A stretch of 6,744 bases of DNA from Oscillospiraceae bacterium (GTDB lineage: Bacteria > Bacillota > Clostridia > Saccharofermentanales > Saccharofermentanaceae): positions 1 to 6,744 of the forward strand of contig CACXGG010000267.1 in the NCBI GenBank assembly GCA_902767145.1. Reading direction: 5' to 3'. This document shows, one piece after another, positions 6,129 to 6,744 of the stretch. The notes under the pieces are model-generated. The model did no database searches and had not been told where the DNA came from. It was given only the letters and a program-made list of their open reading frames with translations. Both the position numbers and the translations under genes were made by a program. Position 1 is the first letter of the stretch. The number at the start of each line of letters is the position of its first letter.

Positions 6129-6744
6129 CTTCGATCACCTCCGCATCAAAAGGTCCCACATCGATGGTATAGGACCTGGGAGCGAAATCAGTTTCCTCGA
6201 TCCTCTTCTCCAGTTCCTCCAGCCTCTTCAGGTGGGTAAGGTTATCCTCGATATTTTCCGTGGCAATATTCAGATCCACTGTGTATCCCGCCCGGATCAT
6301 AGTCTTGGCCATATCCTTCCAGAACAGGATGATATCCCTGTTCTCGGATCTTCCCTCCGACCTCTCGGCAACGCTTACTGCACAGTGTCTTTTTATGTAT
6401 GTTCCCACGATATTGATCTTCTTCAGGGTCTGATCCCTGACATCCACGTCATCCGCTTTTAGAAGGAGCTCCTTAAGGAGTCTTATCTCCCCGCTTATCT
6501 CCTGGGTAACTTCAGTAAGGATCCTGCTCTGCTCTGTCTCCCTGACCTGACCGGATGAGACGCGAAGCTCCTCCTCCAGGATGGATACATCGTTCTGAAG
6601 GTTCTCCTCATCGCTCTTGAACCTGTCGATAAGGTCATTTATCTGGGTGATCTCATTTTCCCAGATAACATATCCCCTGTTCAGAGGGTTTATTCGAAGC
6701 TCTATATCCCTGTTCAGCTGATAGCGGCCTTCCTCCTTAAGGAC
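6121..6744 (-). CDS. C-terminal part of a probable 7TM-sensor histidine kinase-like partner protein (5' end off window)
   Basis: An open frame runs from the right edge to a TGA at 6123-6121, giving 207 residues of a C-terminus. Its upstream neighbours in frame are not visible, so the start is unknown. RGYVIWENEITQINDLIDRF (23-42) leads into a charged coiled coil (about 31-100), then INIVGTYIKRHCAVSV (110-125) and a helical FWKDMAKTMIRAGYTVDLNI stretch (141-160). From memory, this order (GYVIWENDI, long coil, YIKRR-type motif) is found in clostridial proteins labelled 'histidine kinase N-terminal 7TM domain-containing', whose membrane part would precede it. Unlike true kinases it shows no HExx/HDxx phosphoacceptor in the coil and no N, DNG or GxG ATPase boxes. 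It overlaps the soluble kinase by 8 nt, so the two are probably co-produced and may work as sensor and catalytic partner. The 7TM part is inference. An ordinary coiled-coil cytoplasmic protein is the alternative. Confidence 0.75.
   Translation of the reverse strand, partial: VLKEEGRYQLNRDIELRINPLNRGYVIWENEITQINDLIDRFKSDEENLQNDVSILEEELRVSSGQVRETEQSRILTEVTQEISGEIRLLKELLLKADDVDVRDQTLKKINIVGTYIKRHCAVSVAERSEGRSENRDIILFWKDMAKTMIRAGYTVDLNIATENIEDNLTHLKRLEELEKRIEETDFAPRSYTIDVGPFDAEVIEGA
6133..6142 (-). promoter_or_regulatory. Extended Shine-Dalgarno site for the histidine kinase
   Basis: GGAGGTGATC on the minus strand is a 10-base match to the complement of the conserved 16S rRNA 3' end (GATCACCTCC). 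It sits 9 nt (counted from GGAGG) before the GTG start at 6128. It lies inside the final codons (AEVIEGA) of the upstream gene. The strength of the site offsets the GTG codon and supports this start over any internal ATG. Confidence 0.8.

Noticed and set aside
5673..6239. A 188-codon plus-strand frame opposite the histidine kinase
   Set aside because: Shadow of the kinase gene, which has phosphoacceptor and ATPase motifs; no domain or ribosome binding site on the plus side.
1..6744. CRISPR array, tRNA, insertion sequence or phage att site
   Set aside because: No regularly spaced repeats, cloverleaf arms, transposase motifs or flanking direct repeats were seen on either strand.

Overview
All six protein-coding genes lie on the minus strand, so transcription runs from high to low coordinates. 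Coding density is high, gene gaps are short, and GC content is moderate by eye. Strong purine-rich ribosome binding sites, GTG starts and the protein types point to an anaerobic Bacillota of class Clostridia. A Lachnospiraceae-like or related rumen/gut clostridium is my best guess, but there is no rRNA or marker gene to fix it.

In order of transcription, the right part (6744 to 4540) is a three-gene signalling cassette. It begins with the 3' end of a gene cut by the window edge. That product has a coiled coil and a YIKRH-type segment like those in the clostridial 7TM-sensor 'histidine kinase-like' proteins, but no ATPase domain in the visible part. Next are a soluble PAS-type histidine kinase with an IHDELG phosphoacceptor motif and a NarL/LuxR-type response regulator. 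The three reading frames overlap or nearly touch, with an 8-nt overlap and then an ATGA junction, so they are probably translationally coupled. The cassette ends in two successive intrinsic terminators (4510-4538 and 4414-4448).

The centre (4413 to 2095) holds a second unit. A promoter with a perfect TATAAT box sits directly against the second terminator and drives an RlmI/YccW-like PUA-domain 23S rRNA m5C methyltransferase with a GTG start. After 34 nt comes a three-TM membrane protein of unknown function with a DUF3592-like middle region.

The left part (2094 to 1) is a third unit: a complete MATE-family multidrug/organic cation antiporter, then, 15 nt later, the first 215 codons of endonuclease IV (nfo), cut by the window edge. 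The 72-nt gap before the MATE gene is compact. A promoter candidate (TTGCCA-17 nt-TAATAT) overlaps the 5' arm of an intrinsic-terminator hairpin, and the 3' arm of that hairpin contains the MATE ribosome binding site.

No tRNA, rRNA, CRISPR array, insertion sequence or prophage signal was seen, and no gene-free stretch exceeds 300 bases. The most unusual material is the organisation of the signalling cassette and the two dense intergenic regulatory regions. I do not see clear evidence of a wholly new system.
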